Below, in pieces: positions 9,139-18,555 of a stretch of 64,000 bases of DNA (the stretch's first letter is position 1; each line of letters opens with the position of its first letter). The notes under the pieces are model-generated. The model saw only the letters and a list, made by a program, of their open reading frames with translations, was not told the origin of the DNA and did no database searches. A program made the position numbers and the translations under genes. The stretch is from CBDCGJ01 sp965238305 (GTDB lineage: Bacteria; Pseudomonadota; Alphaproteobacteria; GCA-2731375). The stretch lies in NCBI GenBank assembly GCA_965238305.1, contig CBDEHK010000001.1, positions 3,472,001-3,536,000 of the forward strand. The letters run 5' to 3'.

Positions 9139-10272
9139 TCAATTGCGCGCCGCCGGCAAACGCAACAACGACTTACTCACAGCCGGATAGGGTGGGAAGT
9201 CGCCGGCGTCACGATTGCGCAGCAATGAGTTATCAACGGAGTAAGCCTGCAAAGCGTCTTTACGGGCGCCGACAACGACATTTCGGCGAATGCGAATTTC
9301 GGCCACGGACTTGCTGGCGACGACAACACCCGTTCGGGCAGCAATTCCAAACCAGTCGTCGAACACGCGGCCAATCCAAGGCAAATCAATGTCGAAAATG
9401 ATCAGATTATCTTCAATTGTCGCTTTGGTTATCACATGCAATTGACCTTCCTGCCCCAACCCGATCATCTGATTGTTTTCGGAGTTTGGACCTTTTTGCA
9501 GAACATTACGACGGATCATTATCGCGCCGCCGTTAGGAATATCGATTGCGCGACTATCGTTACCGTCCAGGCTGGCGATCACATTATCCTCAATGATTGT
9601 TGTTTTGGCCCGGCTCTTTACCCCATGCCCTTGGTTCCTCGTTGCAAACACTTCGTTGTTGCGAAATATGAAGGTGTCGACATTGCGATTGATGTAGAGG
9701 CCATGGGCACGCCCGTCCCGTCCATTGCGCTCGAAGCGTGAATGTTCAACCAGCAGGGTGCCGCCGCCCGGCCCTGTCAGGATCCCCTGCTCATTGTCAT
9801 GAAAATAGACGTTGCGCACCGTAAGATTGTCGCCTTCCACGCGGATACAAGCACCGTTGCGATCCCTCACTCTGATGTCTGAACATTCAATGCCTTCTAT
9901 AGTGACGTCGGGCGACCGGACAACCAAGGCGGCCTTTTCACCAACGGTATGGCCTTTTAGATGTGCACCTGCGATACCACGGACAGTCAACCGCGGGACA
10001 TCTATGAAGGCGCCTTGACGATAAATACCCGGTGCCAAAATAACCGTTTGCCCAGGCTTTGCCTCATTCACCGCGTCCTGCAGTTGATGAAAGCGACAGT
10101 TCTCGACATTAGCCACGTCTGCCGGTAGGCAGACAACAAGGTTTTCGGCCGCTACGGTGCTGATCAGGCAGCAAACCACAACAGAGGCCAAAGACAAAGC
10201 AACAGCAGTCCTTTTTTCCAGATTGCAACCATCTGGGCCGCCATGAGACACCAATTTGAGTAACGTCGACAT
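9139..10272 (-). CDS. Exported right-handed parallel beta-helix protein
   Basis: 377 residues. An N-terminal hydrophobic segment (VALSLASVVVCCLISTVAAE, ending near residue 43) looks like a signal peptide. The mature part has LQDAVNEAKPGQTVILAPG, the usual entry to pectate-lyase-like beta-helices, followed by many NN/DN ladder repeats (IEGIECSDIRV, VRNVYFHDNEQG, FIFRNNEVFA, IIEDNVIASL, IRRNVLQKG, IEDNLIIFD). This fold is common in polysaccharide lyases, epimerases and adhesins. It is divergent from the PEP-CTERM gene and upstream of the truncated GT2 gene in the same direction. Substrate unknown. Confidence 0.8.
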   Translation of the reverse strand: MSTLLKLVSHGGPDGCNLEKRTAVALSLASVVVCCLISTVAAENLVVCLPADVANVENCRFHQLQDAVNEAKPGQTVILAPGIYRQGAFIDVPRLTVRGIAGAHLKGHTVGEKAALVVRSPDVTIEGIECSDIRVRDRNGACIRVEGDNLTVRNVYFHDNEQGILTGPGGGTLLVEHSRFERNGRDGRAHGLYINRNVDTFIFRNNEVFATRNQGHGVKSRAKTTIIEDNVIASLDGNDSRAIDIPNGGAIMIRRNVLQKGPNSENNQMIGLGQEGQLHVITKATIEDNLIIFDIDLPWIGRVFDDWFGIAARTGVVVASKSVAEIRIRRNVVVGARKDALQAYSVDNSLLRNRDAGDFPPYPAVSKSLLRLPAARN

Positions 10273-10273
10273 T

Positions 10274-10289
10274 GAAGGTCTTTACCTTC
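10274..10289. repeat. Short inverted repeat at the beta-helix gene start
   Basis: GAAGGT-cttt-ACCTTC, a perfect 6-bp stem with a 4-base loop, one base upstream of the beta-helix start codon. It could fold in the 5' leader or serve as an operator. No partner regulator is recognised. Confidence 0.35.
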
Positions 10290-10452
10290 TTCTTTGCTTA
10301 CGGCTGATAGCGAAATCTGTTACTTTTGCCCGAGGGGGTGCAACCAACGAATGCAAATGGTACCATGTAAAAGTCGAAAGGCGCAGAAATTTGACGGGGT
10401 TAACGTATTGGCTCCACCAGATTAGATATTAGTTATTCGACAGGAAAATTAG

Positions 10453-11985
10453 TTGTCTTACGTAAGGTCAATATCGCCGTTTTGGCTAGCTTATTCATTC
10501 GGCATCCGGATGTCCGCTTTGCTATTCTCAGCTGTGCTGTTGTTTCTTGCATCTGACGCAGATGCGGCAGCGGACGCCGATGGCAGCAACCTATCGGATG
10601 TCACAACCATCGACTGCACCATTGCTATCGACGGCACGACAACATGTGCCGTCGCAAACGGCAAGATTACCGTTTGCTCGCGCCGCGACGGGGAAAAGAT
10701 CCGGCGTTCCTATCGGTTGCTCGACTACTTACCAGATCCCGAAGGCTGCACCTTAGATGGGGCCTACTGGCGGACCCACAGTTCGATCGGTGATGAGATA
10801 TATGACGATACCTGGGACCGCTTGGGGGAAGCAGGCATCAAGTCCTCGTTTTTCGAGACGGCTTACACCTATCAAGACATTCTAGAAAATAGCGGTGACA
10901 GTCCTTTCGACCGCCTCGCCAGTATATTTGTGGTAGCGGAGCTCAACCGCCTGAACGGCACTAAATTGCCTGCGGAGGTACGCACTGCCTATGACACGGC
11001 GGCAAACTGGATGCTTGATTACAACAATCGACCCGCCGGCGCGACAGAAGAAAACATTCAGAAGATTTCGGTGGTTCTGGAAGATTATGTGTCAGGGCGT
11101 ACGGGAACCGGCTTGTGCATGGCACAAATTTCGGTTTTCGGAACCGGGGATGTCGGCAAAATTCTGGTCGGATCCGTTAGCGAAGATAGAGGCAGGATCG
11201 TTAAAGTCGAAAAGGGTGAAGGCCGCGGCGAAGGCGTTGCGGAAGTTCTGCCCGAGACAGAAGGCGATCATTTCATCGTTGCAGACGAGCCATTCAAGGT
11301 CAATGACATTCAAAAGGCGAAATTTACCAGGGAAGTGAACGACTGTGTAGACCTCGATACCGGCGAACAGACGACGGTTCAGGCAGGTGGCTATCCAAAT
11401 TTGCCTATAACAACAACAACAAACATGATCACCCTGGCGCGGGAGCTCTTGATCATGATAGCTCTGGCCGACGTGACAGGCCAGGAAGTGCTGCTGGAAC
11501 CAGCGGCCGGGCCGGGCTCCTCCGGGGATACAAACGTTCCGTCAAATAATCCAACGGGCTCACCAAACACTCCGGCGACGGGCGGAATTACACCATTCCC
11601 ATCCTCTGTCCTGCCGGCGACCACAGAAGCGAGCGGTGGCGGTTCAGATCTTATCCGGGTACCGAACGTCATTGGCATGACCGAAAGCAATGCGAGGAGC
11701 ACAATTCTCGCGGCGGACTTGGTGGTCGGAAGCGTTTCGGTGATCAGCAGTCTTGATCCGCAGCAGGATTTTCGCATCATCGCCGTCGCCCATGCTCAAG
11801 AGAACGAAGCAACGGTAAACTCGACGATTCCGGACCCGGATACTCTGGTGCCCCGTTTTTCGACGGTCGACCTGTTATTGATCCGGAGCCCAATAGACAT
11901 GCCGGAACCAGGAAGTTTGGCCATATTTTTGATGGCACTGCTGATCCTTGTTTATTTTGCTTGGCGGAAGAGAGCCGTCGGTTAA
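10453..11985 (+). CDS. PEP-CTERM sorting-domain protein with a PASTA domain
   Basis: 510 residues, an exosortase substrate. The C-terminus carries PEP at residues 484-486, then a hydrophobic span (GSLAIFLMALLILVYFAW) and the basic tail RKR, the exosortase recognition tripartite signal. The N-terminal signal peptide is MSALLFSAVLLFLASDADAA. Residues about 99-190 contain CTLDGAYWRTHS and DDTWDRLGE, a domain recurrent in PEP-CTERM proteins. Residues about 399-480 look like one PASTA domain (VPNVIGMTESNARSTILAAD with DTLVPRFSTVDLLL), interrupted by about 25 residues. A Pro/Thr/Ser-rich linker precedes it. The start is TTG 10453 with AGGA 7 bases upstream; ATG 10510 is an alternative. Confidence 0.88.
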   Translation: MSYVRSISPFWLAYSFGIRMSALLFSAVLLFLASDADAAADADGSNLSDVTTIDCTIAIDGTTTCAVANGKITVCSRRDGEKIRRSYRLLDYLPDPEGCTLDGAYWRTHSSIGDEIYDDTWDRLGEAGIKSSFFETAYTYQDILENSGDSPFDRLASIFVVAELNRLNGTKLPAEVRTAYDTAANWMLDYNNRPAGATEENIQKISVVLEDYVSGRTGTGLCMAQISVFGTGDVGKILVGSVSEDRGRIVKVEKGEGRGEGVAEVLPETEGDHFIVADEPFKVNDIQKAKFTREVNDCVDLDTGEQTTVQAGGYPNLPITTTTNMITLARELLIMIALADVTGQEVLLEPAAGPGSSGDTNVPSNNPTGSPNTPATGGITPFPSSVLPATTEASGGGSDLIRVPNVIGMTESNARSTILAADLVVGSVSVISSLDPQQDFRIIAVAHAQENEATVNSTIPDPDTLVPRFSTVDLLLIRSPIDMPEPGSLAIFLMALLILVYFAWRKRAVG

Positions 11986-11992
11986 TCCGCTC

Positions 11993-13849
11993 ATGTCCTT
12001 CTCGACACGCCTATTAAAACTATGTCCGACATGCCGCCGGGTAAGCCGATGGGGTCTTGGACCAGCTTTGGTCGCAACACTTATCATCGGTGGTTGCGAT
12101 GACGGGCAAAAAATCGGACGACTTGAAGTGGCGGAGAAATTCGTTGCCGAAGGACATACGACCGGTGCGATCGTGGAACTCAAAAGATTCCTGCAGAAAA
12201 ACCCCGACAACGCGCGTGCAAGGCACCTTCTGGGCCAAGTTTACTATCGTATCGGGAAATATGATTATGGCGAAAAGGAGTTGCTGCGCGCCGCCAACTT
12301 GTCGCCTGACGATCCAAACATATTGCTTGACCTGGGTCGGGTTTGGCTCGGCAACAAGCAGCCGACCAAGGTGCGCGACAAACTGATCATCAACGAATCT
12401 TGGCCGGCACCAATTCGCAGCACAGCGCATAGCTTAAGAGCTGCAGCCCTTTATTCCTTACGCGATTATCGTACCGCTGCCCGATCCTACAAGACGGCTC
12501 TTTCGCTTGATCCGACTAATGTCGACGCAACCGTCGGACTTGTGCAAGCCTATGAAGCGGCCAAGGATGAGGAGAAATTTCAAGAATCCTTATTGAAAGC
12601 GATCAAAGTTGCTCCGGACAATCTGCTTCTTTTAAGCCTGCAGGCGGGAGCGGCATTTCGCGACAGAGATTTGTCGCAGGCAGAAGTGTCATTTCGCCGG
12701 CAGCTTGCCCAATCATCAGACAATGTTCGCGCACAGCTCGGTCTGGCCCAAACGTTGATGGCGAAGGGCAACTATGCGGAGGCAAGAATTTTTTTGGATC
12801 GAGTTTTGCTACAGATACCCCGGCACGGTAACGCCCGATACCTACGTGCTATCGTCGATTTTGACGCTAAAGACTATAAGGCGATGAGGCGAAACAGTTT
12901 GCTAGCGCTTGCTGTACTACCCAATCATCATCCAAGTCGCTTGCTTGCCGGCATTGCGAATATTGCACTCAAAAGATATAGCGACGCCCGTTGGCATTTA
13001 CAGGCCTTATTAAGCCGGGAACCGGAAAACACTGCTGGTGCCGAATTACTGGCGTTGGCCGAACGACGTATCGCAGTAGCGGCCGAACAAAACGCCGCCC
13101 GCAAAACGACAAGACCGCTGGCAATGGATCTTGTTTTGTTTCGCCTGACGATTATCAACACCCAAAGTTCAGGAGCGGACACCGGGGAGAACTTAGCAAA
13201 GGGTTTTTTGCACGACGGCATGAAGGCTTTGCAAGCGAACCGCAGTTTACTAGCCATCGAGAAATTTAGCGAAGCCATTGTTCGAGATCCGACGCTGATA
13301 AATTCACTGGCTCTGGCGCTGGCTTACTATCGCACAGATCAAAAACAGCGAAGCATCGGTATCTTGAAACGATATCTCGGGACCCATGCAGAAGATCAAA
13401 ATGCCCGCGCCGTTCTTGCAAATCTATTACTGCAAGCCGATCACCTAAGAGACGCTCGTCCTCAATTGGAAATGCTCCTGATCGCCAACCCAAGCGACCC
13501 GATTATTCTAAATAATCTTGCCTGGGTCCTATTACAACTTGGCAACATTAATAGAGCTTTGCGCCTGGCCGCACGCGCCCACTTTCTGGCGCCGAACTAT
13601 CTCGCCGCGATGAACACTTATGGTTTGGCCATGTTGCGGACGGGTGATAGACCACGTGCAATAAAATTATTGGCGCGCGCGTCGGCCAATGCCGACGGCC
13701 CGCCCGATTATCGTCTTCATTATGCGATCGCCCTAGCCGCCAACGGCAACCGAGCCGAGGCCACTGACGTTCTAAGAGAAATCCTTGCGGCTGAAGAGAT
13801 GGCGTCAGTTCATCACGCCGCACGCAGTCTTTTGTCTTCCATAGAGTAA
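11993..13849 (+). CDS. prsT: PEP-CTERM-system TPR lipoprotein (PrsT-like)
   Basis: About 618 residues. The signal ends in the lipobox LIIGGC with the lipidated Cys at residue 35; the +2 and +3 residues are Asp, which by the E. coli Lol rule favours inner-membrane retention. The rest is a long array of TPR repeats (for example AIVELKRFLQKNPDNARARH, YDYGEKELLRAANLSPDDPN, LLALAVLPNHHPSRLLAGIA, NNLAWVLLQLGNINRALRLA). This matches the TPR lipoprotein encoded in XrtA/EPS loci, thought to scaffold export or assembly. ATG 11993 lies 7 bases after the PEP-CTERM stop; an upstream TTG at 11948 would overlap that gene and spoil the signal peptide. Confidence 0.82.
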   Translation: MSFSTRLLKLCPTCRRVSRWGLGPALVATLIIGGCDDGQKIGRLEVAEKFVAEGHTTGAIVELKRFLQKNPDNARARHLLGQVYYRIGKYDYGEKELLRAANLSPDDPNILLDLGRVWLGNKQPTKVRDKLIINESWPAPIRSTAHSLRAAALYSLRDYRTAARSYKTALSLDPTNVDATVGLVQAYEAAKDEEKFQESLLKAIKVAPDNLLLLSLQAGAAFRDRDLSQAEVSFRRQLAQSSDNVRAQLGLAQTLMAKGNYAEARIFLDRVLLQIPRHGNARYLRAIVDFDAKDYKAMRRNSLLALAVLPNHHPSRLLAGIANIALKRYSDARWHLQALLSREPENTAGAELLALAERRIAVAAEQNAARKTTRPLAMDLVLFRLTIINTQSSGADTGENLAKGFLHDGMKALQANRSLLAIEKFSEAIVRDPTLINSLALALAYYRTDQKQRSIGILKRYLGTHAEDQNARAVLANLLLQADHLRDARPQLEMLLIANPSDPIILNNLAWVLLQLGNINRALRLAARAHFLAPNYLAAMNTYGLAMLRTGDRPRAIKLLARASANADGPPDYRLHYAIALAANGNRAEATDVLREILAAEEMASVHHAARSLLSSIE

Positions 13850-14973
13850 TGGTAACGCTTTATGTTAATTCCGCGTTAGTTACCAAACGCGCCAATGTTT
13901 CGCATGTAGAAAGCAGTTTAGATCAACGAATGATGCAGTTCGAGCAATCCAAGCGATGGTTGGGAGTGGTCGTGGTTGCGACATGCCTGCAGATTCCAAT
14001 GTCTGTGGTTCCGACGCAGTCAATTCATGCCGCCACTCCGGCGACAAAAGTCGCCACCGAAGCTGAAAAAGCTCATCTTGCCAAGTTGCTGAAGCGCGCC
14101 AATCAAGGTGATCCAAATGCGCAGTTCCAAATTGGGAAGAGATACGAAACTGGTTATGGCGTTTCAAAGAATATTGTTGCATCGGGAGAATGGTATCGTA
14201 AGGCAGCCAAACAGGGGCACTTGGAGGCACAGTTGAATTTAGGTGCCTTTTATGTAAATGGAATTGGTTACAAAAAAAGTCTCGTCGAGGCGGTCCGTTG
14301 GTACGAAAAAGCGTCAAAGCAGGGCAGCGTTGCCGGACAAATTTCTCTCGCGCTGATCTATCGAGGGGGTCGAGGCTTACTTGTCGACAATGAAAAAGCG
14401 GCAAAGTACTTTCGTTCCGTCGCCGACCAAGGCTATTCGATCGGACAAATCAATTTGGCCTTTATGTACATGGAAGGGGTCAGTGTAAAATTAGACAATA
14501 CCAAAGCCTTTGAACTATTCAGCCGCGCTGCATCTAAAGGGCATCCTGTCGCTCTCAACAATTTGGGACTGATGAAATCGGAGGGTCTGGGTACTAAGAG
14601 AGATAATAAGGCGGCAGCCGATTTGTTCCAACAGGCCGCGGCAACCGGGCTGGCCAACGCTCAATTTAACCTTGGCCGTATGTATGAGAATGGCACTGGC
14701 GTCGCGCAAAGCTACCTGCATGCCGCCAGATGGTACAAAAAAGCCGCAAAACAAGGTGAGACGGGCGCGCAATATCGAGTCGGTAATTTGTACAGACTGG
14801 GTCGTGGGGTTCGGATCAACCTTGTGCAGGCTTACAAATGGCTGACCCTAGCTGAAGACGATCCAACATATCGTAGCGATGCTGATAGTCTACTCCGCGA
14901 AATACGTGATCAAATTAGTGACCAGGACTTGCACGCCGCTGAAAAAGAAATCGCAAAGTGGCAAAAATTCTAG
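13849..14973 (+). CDS. Exported Sel1-repeat protein
   Basis: 374 residues with seven consecutive Sel1-like repeats (A/G-Q-x-x-L-G-x-x-Y...G.GV...A..WY.KAA.QG), from about residue 88 to 340. A hydrophobic segment (GVVVVATCLQIPMSVV) ahead of IHAA suggests a signal peptide; in-frame ATGs at 13930 and 13933 would place it closer to the N-terminus. The annotated ATG overlaps the lipoprotein stop (TAATG), implying translational coupling. Sel1 proteins usually mediate protein-protein contacts, in alginate secretion for example, so a scaffold role in the same export system is plausible. Confidence 0.82.
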   Translation: MVTLYVNSALVTKRANVSHVESSLDQRMMQFEQSKRWLGVVVVATCLQIPMSVVPTQSIHAATPATKVATEAEKAHLAKLLKRANQGDPNAQFQIGKRYETGYGVSKNIVASGEWYRKAAKQGHLEAQLNLGAFYVNGIGYKKSLVEAVRWYEKASKQGSVAGQISLALIYRGGRGLLVDNEKAAKYFRSVADQGYSIGQINLAFMYMEGVSVKLDNTKAFELFSRAASKGHPVALNNLGLMKSEGLGTKRDNKAAADLFQQAAATGLANAQFNLGRMYENGTGVAQSYLHAARWYKKAAKQGETGAQYRVGNLYRLGRGVRINLVQAYKWLTLAEDDPTYRSDADSLLREIRDQISDQDLHAAEKEIAKWQKF

Positions 14974-14989
14974 CCTAGAGAGATTTTGA

Positions 14990-15595
14990 TTAATCTTTAT
15001 GATTGCAAGACGAGTTTCCGTCTTGGATAAATACTGCCGTGTCGCCGCGCTCATGCAACGTCACACGTTCACCATCGCAGCTTATAAGATCGGCTTCGCC
15101 GGATTCCAATTGTATGGTTACCTTGACACCGCTTGCTCGGTTATCCGGGTCGATCGGCGAGATATCGACGGTGAATTCCGTGCCTCGAATACCTATTGTC
15201 GCCGCCGGCGTATGGATCTTGTATGATTTTTTGGCCATCTTCCCGGATGCAAATCGGAATGCGCCGGATGTCGCCGTCATGATAAAGGATCCCTTCGATT
15301 TGTTCGGGTTATATACGAACCGATCAAGGACAATCTCGGAGTTTGGGCCAAGCGTTAACGTCGTTTGATCCAAGAAAATGAGCTTTGTTGCACTTTCGGC
15401 GCCAGTAACGATTTTTTCATTGTGATAGATGTCGTCCCGAAAAACCAATTCGCGTTTGTTCTCATCGGCGATACCAGTTACGGTCTTGACCACCAGGTTA
15501 GCGTTACCGATAGTCGTTTTTTCAGCTTGAGCTAGGCCGGCGAAGCAAAGACAACAACTTAAAGCGGCCACAAAGTAGGCGAACGGCATCGTCAT
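14990..15595 (-). CDS. Exported FecR-domain protein
   Basis: About 201 residues with a signal peptide (MPFAYFVAALSCCLCFAGLAQAE). The FecR domain is clear: DIYHNEKIVTGAESATKLIF, LGPNSEIVLDRFVYNP, GAFRFASGKMAKKSYKIHTP and ATIGIRGTEFTV. It has no transmembrane helix or anti-sigma segment and no sigma factor neighbour, so it is likely a periplasmic or surface protein rather than a regulator. ATG 15595 is preferred because GGAGAG lies 4 bases upstream; ATG 15607 is in frame but has no ribosome site. It sits downstream of, and in the same direction as, the beta-barrel gene. Confidence 0.82.
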   Translation of the reverse strand: MTMPFAYFVAALSCCLCFAGLAQAEKTTIGNANLVVKTVTGIADENKRELVFRDDIYHNEKIVTGAESATKLIFLDQTTLTLGPNSEIVLDRFVYNPNKSKGSFIMTATSGAFRFASGKMAKKSYKIHTPAATIGIRGTEFTVDISPIDPDNRASGVKVTIQLESGEADLISCDGERVTLHERGDTAVFIQDGNSSCNHKD

Positions 15596-15705
15596 TTCGC
15601 TCTCCATTTGTTAGCTATTTATATTACTTGGTACCTGAATCGAATTGGTTCAATACCGATTCAGACAACCGTTAAGCATTATTATAGCAAATTTACTATT
15701 CAGCT

Positions 15706-17178
15706 TCAGAATTTTTTTCTCACCCCAACCGTGAGCCGGTGATCGGTGAACTCACTTTGCGGGTTGTCGGAAGTCTGATTGCGAAAAAAATATGACGCAG
15801 ACAGGTTTAAATCACTGGTCAATCTATAGTCCACTGAGGTGCTGGCAAGAATTTCGTCGTCCTGCTGCCCGGTATCAAAATCTATTCGTTCGAACCCCAG
15901 CGACAATGACATGTCTAAATCGCGCCGCAGTTTACGACGCCAGGTGAAATCGAACCTCAGGTTGGATTCTTCCTCTCCCGTTCCTTGTTTAATTTCATCT
16001 GCCAAAGTACCAGAAAAAGTAAACAAGTTTCGCTTTTGACGATGACGAAAACGAACGTCAAATCTCTTGACCCGATCTGTTGAATCATCAATGTCAAAGG
16101 GGTCCGTCTTGGGATTGAAAGCCGTCTCGGTCCGACTGTCGATGATTGTGTCTTGTTCTTGGTCAAAGCCGATCGACGTTAAGTTGCGCGTCAATCGCTC
16201 CTGTGCAGTACTCAGGCCCTCATGGTATCCCATAGAAAAGGTAGTACGGGTACCAATTTCATAACGCATGTCCATTGATACGCTATGATCATCATCTCGA
16301 AGGCCATATCCGATCCTCCAGTTTAACTTTTTGCTCGGCCGTAAGCGGACGCCCACCTGCCAAATCGGTTTGTCAAACTTGGTCGAAGCACGATCGTCAA
16401 ATGATTGGTACCCGGCAGCGCCATCTACAAATAAATATCGACTGACGCCATATTCTCCTGAAGCTTCAATTTCGTAACGGGAAATATCGTTGGCCGAGTC
16501 GCGTACGCTTTCGGCACCGAAGCCCGACAATGACCAGTTAACCCGATCGAATCGGTCGCCGCTACCCAAGATTGCGCTTAAGACATGTTGGGTTTCATCG
16601 GACACGTCTTCTTCTAGAAAAACTTGATTGAGGGAATAACGAACTTCACCATCCGCGTAGCTGCCAATTCTGGTGCGATAAACCGGGCTGAATCGGTAAA
16701 TTTGCACAAGACGTTGATTGGCCTCAGAGTTGGCCAAACTAGACGACAAGACCTGCTGGCTAAGCGAAGCCCCGAGATCTACGAAAATTCGATCATTAAT
16801 GAGTTCCATTGTTGAGGTTGCGGCGGCGTCAATATCAAAGTTATATCCCTCATCCTCGCCGGCTGTCTGATGGCGGAGTGTGCCAGAAAAATTGATGGCA
16901 GTGACATGGCCACCGCCTCGCTTACGATATTGAACCCGCGGCGAGAGCCGCGTGATCAACGCGGAATCTTTTTCCGCGTCCGGTTCCAAATCTACGTTCG
17001 ATGTGTATTCTTCACTTCCCGAAAGCGTAATCTCGAAGCGACCGTTGTCAGCAACCACTGTGAACGGCGCACAAATCACGCTGACGACAACGTAAAAAAA
17101 CCGGATCATCTGACGACACGTCGCCGATATAACTTCATTGTGCATAGCTGTGTCTATATGATTGTCGTCCTGCTTCAT
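15706..17178 (-). CDS. Outer-membrane beta-barrel protein, PEP-CTERM/EPS-associated (TIGR03016-like)
   Basis: 490 residues with a signal sequence (MIRFFYVVVSVICAPFTVVA, from about residue 24). The remainder alternates polar and hydrophobic residues in beta-strand fashion (FEITLSGSEEYTSNVDLEPD, LSPRVQYRKRGGG, INFSGTLRHQ) and ends HRLTVGVRKKF with a terminal Phe, the usual outer-membrane insertion signal. Length and pattern resemble the outer-membrane protein encoded with XrtA/EPS clusters, thought to form or assist a secretion pore. An AGGG element precedes ATG 17178. Confidence 0.72.
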   Translation of the reverse strand: MKQDDNHIDTAMHNEVISATCRQMIRFFYVVVSVICAPFTVVADNGRFEITLSGSEEYTSNVDLEPDAEKDSALITRLSPRVQYRKRGGGHVTAINFSGTLRHQTAGEDEGYNFDIDAAATSTMELINDRIFVDLGASLSQQVLSSSLANSEANQRLVQIYRFSPVYRTRIGSYADGEVRYSLNQVFLEEDVSDETQHVLSAILGSGDRFDRVNWSLSGFGAESVRDSANDISRYEIEASGEYGVSRYLFVDGAAGYQSFDDRASTKFDKPIWQVGVRLRPSKKLNWRIGYGLRDDDHSVSMDMRYEIGTRTTFSMGYHEGLSTAQERLTRNLTSIGFDQEQDTIIDSRTETAFNPKTDPFDIDDSTDRVKRFDVRFRHRQKRNLFTFSGTLADEIKQGTGEEESNLRFDFTWRRKLRRDLDMSLSLGFERIDFDTGQQDDEILASTSVDYRLTSDLNLSASYFFRNQTSDNPQSEFTDHRLTVGVRKKF

Positions 17179-17415
17179 ATAGACCGCCCTTTTGCTGTCC
17201 GCTTCCTATTAGTAGATGGTCAGCGTCTATAAATGCGCCGGTATCTTTTGGCTGTTTCCTACCAATTTAGCTGCCCAACGCGATAAAGCTGATCAAGACA
17301 CCCACTTTACGTAAATTAACTTAATCAAACAACGTTGAAGTTGAATAGGGAACAGCAAAGGCTATTCAATGGTCTGAGTAACAATATACTGCTAGAACCG
17401 TTTCGTCGGACAGGC

Positions 17416-18555
17416 TCAAACAGGCGACTTTGTGACGATTGCAGCCATGAACAACTGACAATACTTTTCGATCATTTCATTTTTGTTGTAATGCTGGACG
17501 ACCCATTTTTGATTGGTGCTGCCAACTTGTTCTCGAAGTTCCGGCGATCGCCGGAGCTCGACCAGCTTTTTGGCAAACTGCTCTTCGTCGTGCGCGGGAA
17601 CAACCCATTGGCTGTTTTCAGGTGGCAACATAAGGCGAATATCGCCCACATCCGTCGTAACAACAGGTAAACCGCAGACCATCGCTTCCAAAACGGTAAT
17701 TGGCATTTGTTCCGTGTCAGAAGTCAATACGAAGACATCATGCTGCGCCATGATGGTCTGTACGTTTATTACGTGTCCGACGAACTCGACGACACCATCT
17801 AGGTTCAATTCGGTAGTTAGCTGCATCAACGCCTCGCGTTGAGCACCTTCACCGGCGACAGTGAGACGGTAATTGTGGCTCTTCTCAAGCTTCGATACAA
17901 TGCGAAGCAATCGTGACAAGTTTTTTTCTGGCCTCAAGCCTGACACACAAACAATCTTGAAGGCATCGTCATCGTTATGATCGATTTCACGAAAAGCGTC
18001 ATCGAATGACGAATTAACTTCATATCGTTCAATCCCGTTGGGGATATGGGTAATTTTTTGAGGATCGATTTTCCAGACCGTTTCAGCAATTTCTGCGAGC
18101 GACCGTGAAGGAACCACGAGATTATAAGACGCCTTCAACGTGAAGCGACGCGCAACTACCCTACGGAACAACTGTTTATGAGCTTCGTCAGGACCAAAAC
18201 CATCTTCGCAATGAATATGCCGATACCTCGTGGAAACTGCATTTGCCATCCCCCACTCGATGGCCCCCCAATTGTAAGTTACGAGTGCTGACGGCGATTG
18301 CTGTTTTAGGAACTGCGCAATCTCCATGAGCCGCCCGGGAAAGAAATTTGAGTGATGAGAAAAGCGAACGACCCTAACGCTGGCGTCGTCGGCAAATTTA
18401 GACGCGCAAGCATAATCCCCATCAAGCGCGATAATCGAATGATGAAATTCCGGGCCTAATCCATTTACGATTTGCGTTGTGCGAATCTGTGCGCCGCCGA
18501 CACCAAAACTTGGAAATACATGGAGGATTTCATGGTCGCGCAAATCTAATACCAC
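17416..18555 (-). CDS. Family 4 glycosyltransferase
   Basis: 379 residues with a GT-B fold. The N-terminal domain starts ILHVFPSFGVGGAQIRTTQI, including the Gly-rich loop. The C-terminal domain has KIVCVSGLRPEKNLSRLLRI, LTVAGEGAQREAL and the E-x7-E motif SDTEQMPITVLEAMVCGLPV. It probably builds the same surface glycan as the neighbouring genes. The start codon is GTG. About 440 bases separate it from the divergent GT4 gene. Confidence 0.88.
   Translation of the reverse strand: MVLDLRDHEILHVFPSFGVGGAQIRTTQIVNGLGPEFHHSIIALDGDYACASKFADDASVRVVRFSHHSNFFPGRLMEIAQFLKQQSPSALVTYNWGAIEWGMANAVSTRYRHIHCEDGFGPDEAHKQLFRRVVARRFTLKASYNLVVPSRSLAEIAETVWKIDPQKITHIPNGIERYEVNSSFDDAFREIDHNDDDAFKIVCVSGLRPEKNLSRLLRIVSKLEKSHNYRLTVAGEGAQREALMQLTTELNLDGVVEFVGHVINVQTIMAQHDVFVLTSDTEQMPITVLEAMVCGLPVVTTDVGDIRLMLPPENSQWVVPAHDEEQFAKKLVELRRSPELREQVGSTNQKWVVQHYNKNEMIEKYCQLFMAAIVTKSPV

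Noticed and set aside
10273..10452. A sigma-54 (-24/-12) promoter for the PEP-CTERM gene, as expected for a PrsK/PrsR-controlled gene
   Set aside because: No TGGCAC-N5-TTGC-like sequence found in the leader on either strand.
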